The notes beneath the pieces are model-generated. The model was not told the DNA's origin. It did not search any database and saw only the letters and a list, made by a program, of their open reading frames with translations. Positions 63,748 through 64,000 of a DNA stretch of 64,000 nt are shown here, in pieces. The position numbers and the translations under genes were made by a program. How positions within the stretch are numbered: the stretch's first letter is position 1; each line of letters starts with the position of its first letter. Origin of the DNA: Acetobacter ascendens (GTDB lineage Bacteria > Pseudomonadota > Alphaproteobacteria > Acetobacterales > Acetobacteraceae); NCBI RefSeq assembly GCF_001766235.1, contig NZ_CP015164.1:372001-436000 (forward strand), given 5' to 3'.

Positions 63748-64000
63748 TTATTCGTCTTTCAACGCCGCAGCCAGTAAATCGGAAACACCGGCTCCTTTTA
63801 CTTCGGTGGCTTGGCTATCTGGCAGCTCTGTTGCCAGAGCAAGCCGTCCCTACATAATCGGGTCAATCTCTCTTCCCACCTGTACTTCGGGGTCTTTTTC
63901 AAAGGCGTGCAGAACGGCGGACCAGAACGCCCTCAGGCTAGGAAAACTGCCCCAGTTTGGTGGTTCTTCAGGCTCAACTGTTGGAATGATACCAAGAACA
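63748..64000 (-). pseudogene. Remnant of an unknown gene, with in-frame stop, cut by window edge
   Basis: On the minus strand one frame reads from the window edge (VLGIIPTVEPEEPPNWGSFP and SLRAFWSAVLHAFEKDPEVQ) to a TAG at 63850-63852, then continues in frame as GRLALATELPDSQATEVKGA to a double stop at 63745-63750. The amino acid composition is protein-like on both sides of the TAG, which suggests a decayed gene. I do not recognise the family. An intact gene that simply ends at the TAG is the alternative. Confidence 0.4.

Noticed and set aside
1..64000. tRNA, rRNA and CRISPR arrays
   Set aside because: I looked for T-loop-like GGTTCGAATCC sequences, CCA-ended cloverleaves and regularly spaced repeats in the gaps and found none that I could support.

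Overview
The window looks like chromosomal DNA of an acetic acid bacterium (Alphaproteobacteria, Acetobacteraceae, most likely Acetobacter). This is inferred from the protein families and gene order: a 2-oxoglutarate dehydrogenase operon whose E3 carries its own lipoyl domain, a class I lysyl-tRNA synthetase, fused AroK-AroB, XerD next to AccA, and TsaD divergent from HemC-HemD. I see no tRNA, rRNA or CRISPR array.

Layout. 1-7110: 2-oxoglutarate dehydrogenase operon (sucA, cut by the window edge; sucB; lipoyl-lpd) and an L,D-transpeptidase. 7261-13113: DUF3597 protein, ahcY, a PlsC-type acyltransferase, a 340-base AT-rich gap with two DnaA-box-like sites, a DUF2125-like protein, gloB and a methyltransferase. 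13138-19632: six-gene operon for a complex I/hydrogenase-4-like membrane complex whose large subunit has lost all NiFe-ligand cysteines (an Ehr-type complex). 19621-25858 (minus strand): pssA, psd, alaS, gtrA-like, ompA-like. 26204-31105: aroK-aroB fusion, a Pro/Ala-rich protein, xerD, accA, a CinA-N-type protein. 31264-35792: class I LysRS, a short MprF-like protein, MarC. 35807-41733: rlmJ, tsaD, hemC, hemD, secB, a frameshifted histidine phosphatase and a Tim44-like protein. 41730-50057: orphan DNA methyltransferase, triheme peroxidase behind a perfect FNR-type box, Smr protein, TctC-like binding protein, hemF, cytochrome b and c1 without a Rieske gene, mtnP. 50164-53780: small accessory genes (DUF4232, LysE-type exporter, a membrane protein, nitroreductase, ornithine cyclodeaminase family).

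54004-57384 is a self-contained electrophile/aldehyde response unit: a NemR-like TetR regulator, two copies of the same 15-base operator, a YqhD-type alcohol dehydrogenase and an aldehyde dehydrogenase. 57581-63536 is a decaying iron-uptake locus: cupin, RhtX/FptX-like MFS transporter, TonB-dependent receptor with a frameshift, a perfect 19-base Fur-type box, and an AraC-type activator split by a complete IS3-family element with a clean 4-base target duplication. The last 460 bases hold only a remnant reading frame with an in-frame stop.

The most interesting items are the cysteine-less hydrogenase-like complex, the two broken genes plus IS insertion in the siderophore locus, the overlapping hairpins that bury a ribosome binding site at 50071-50155, and the bc1 genes lacking a Rieske partner. 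Family assignments rest on motif recognition by eye; no database search was run.
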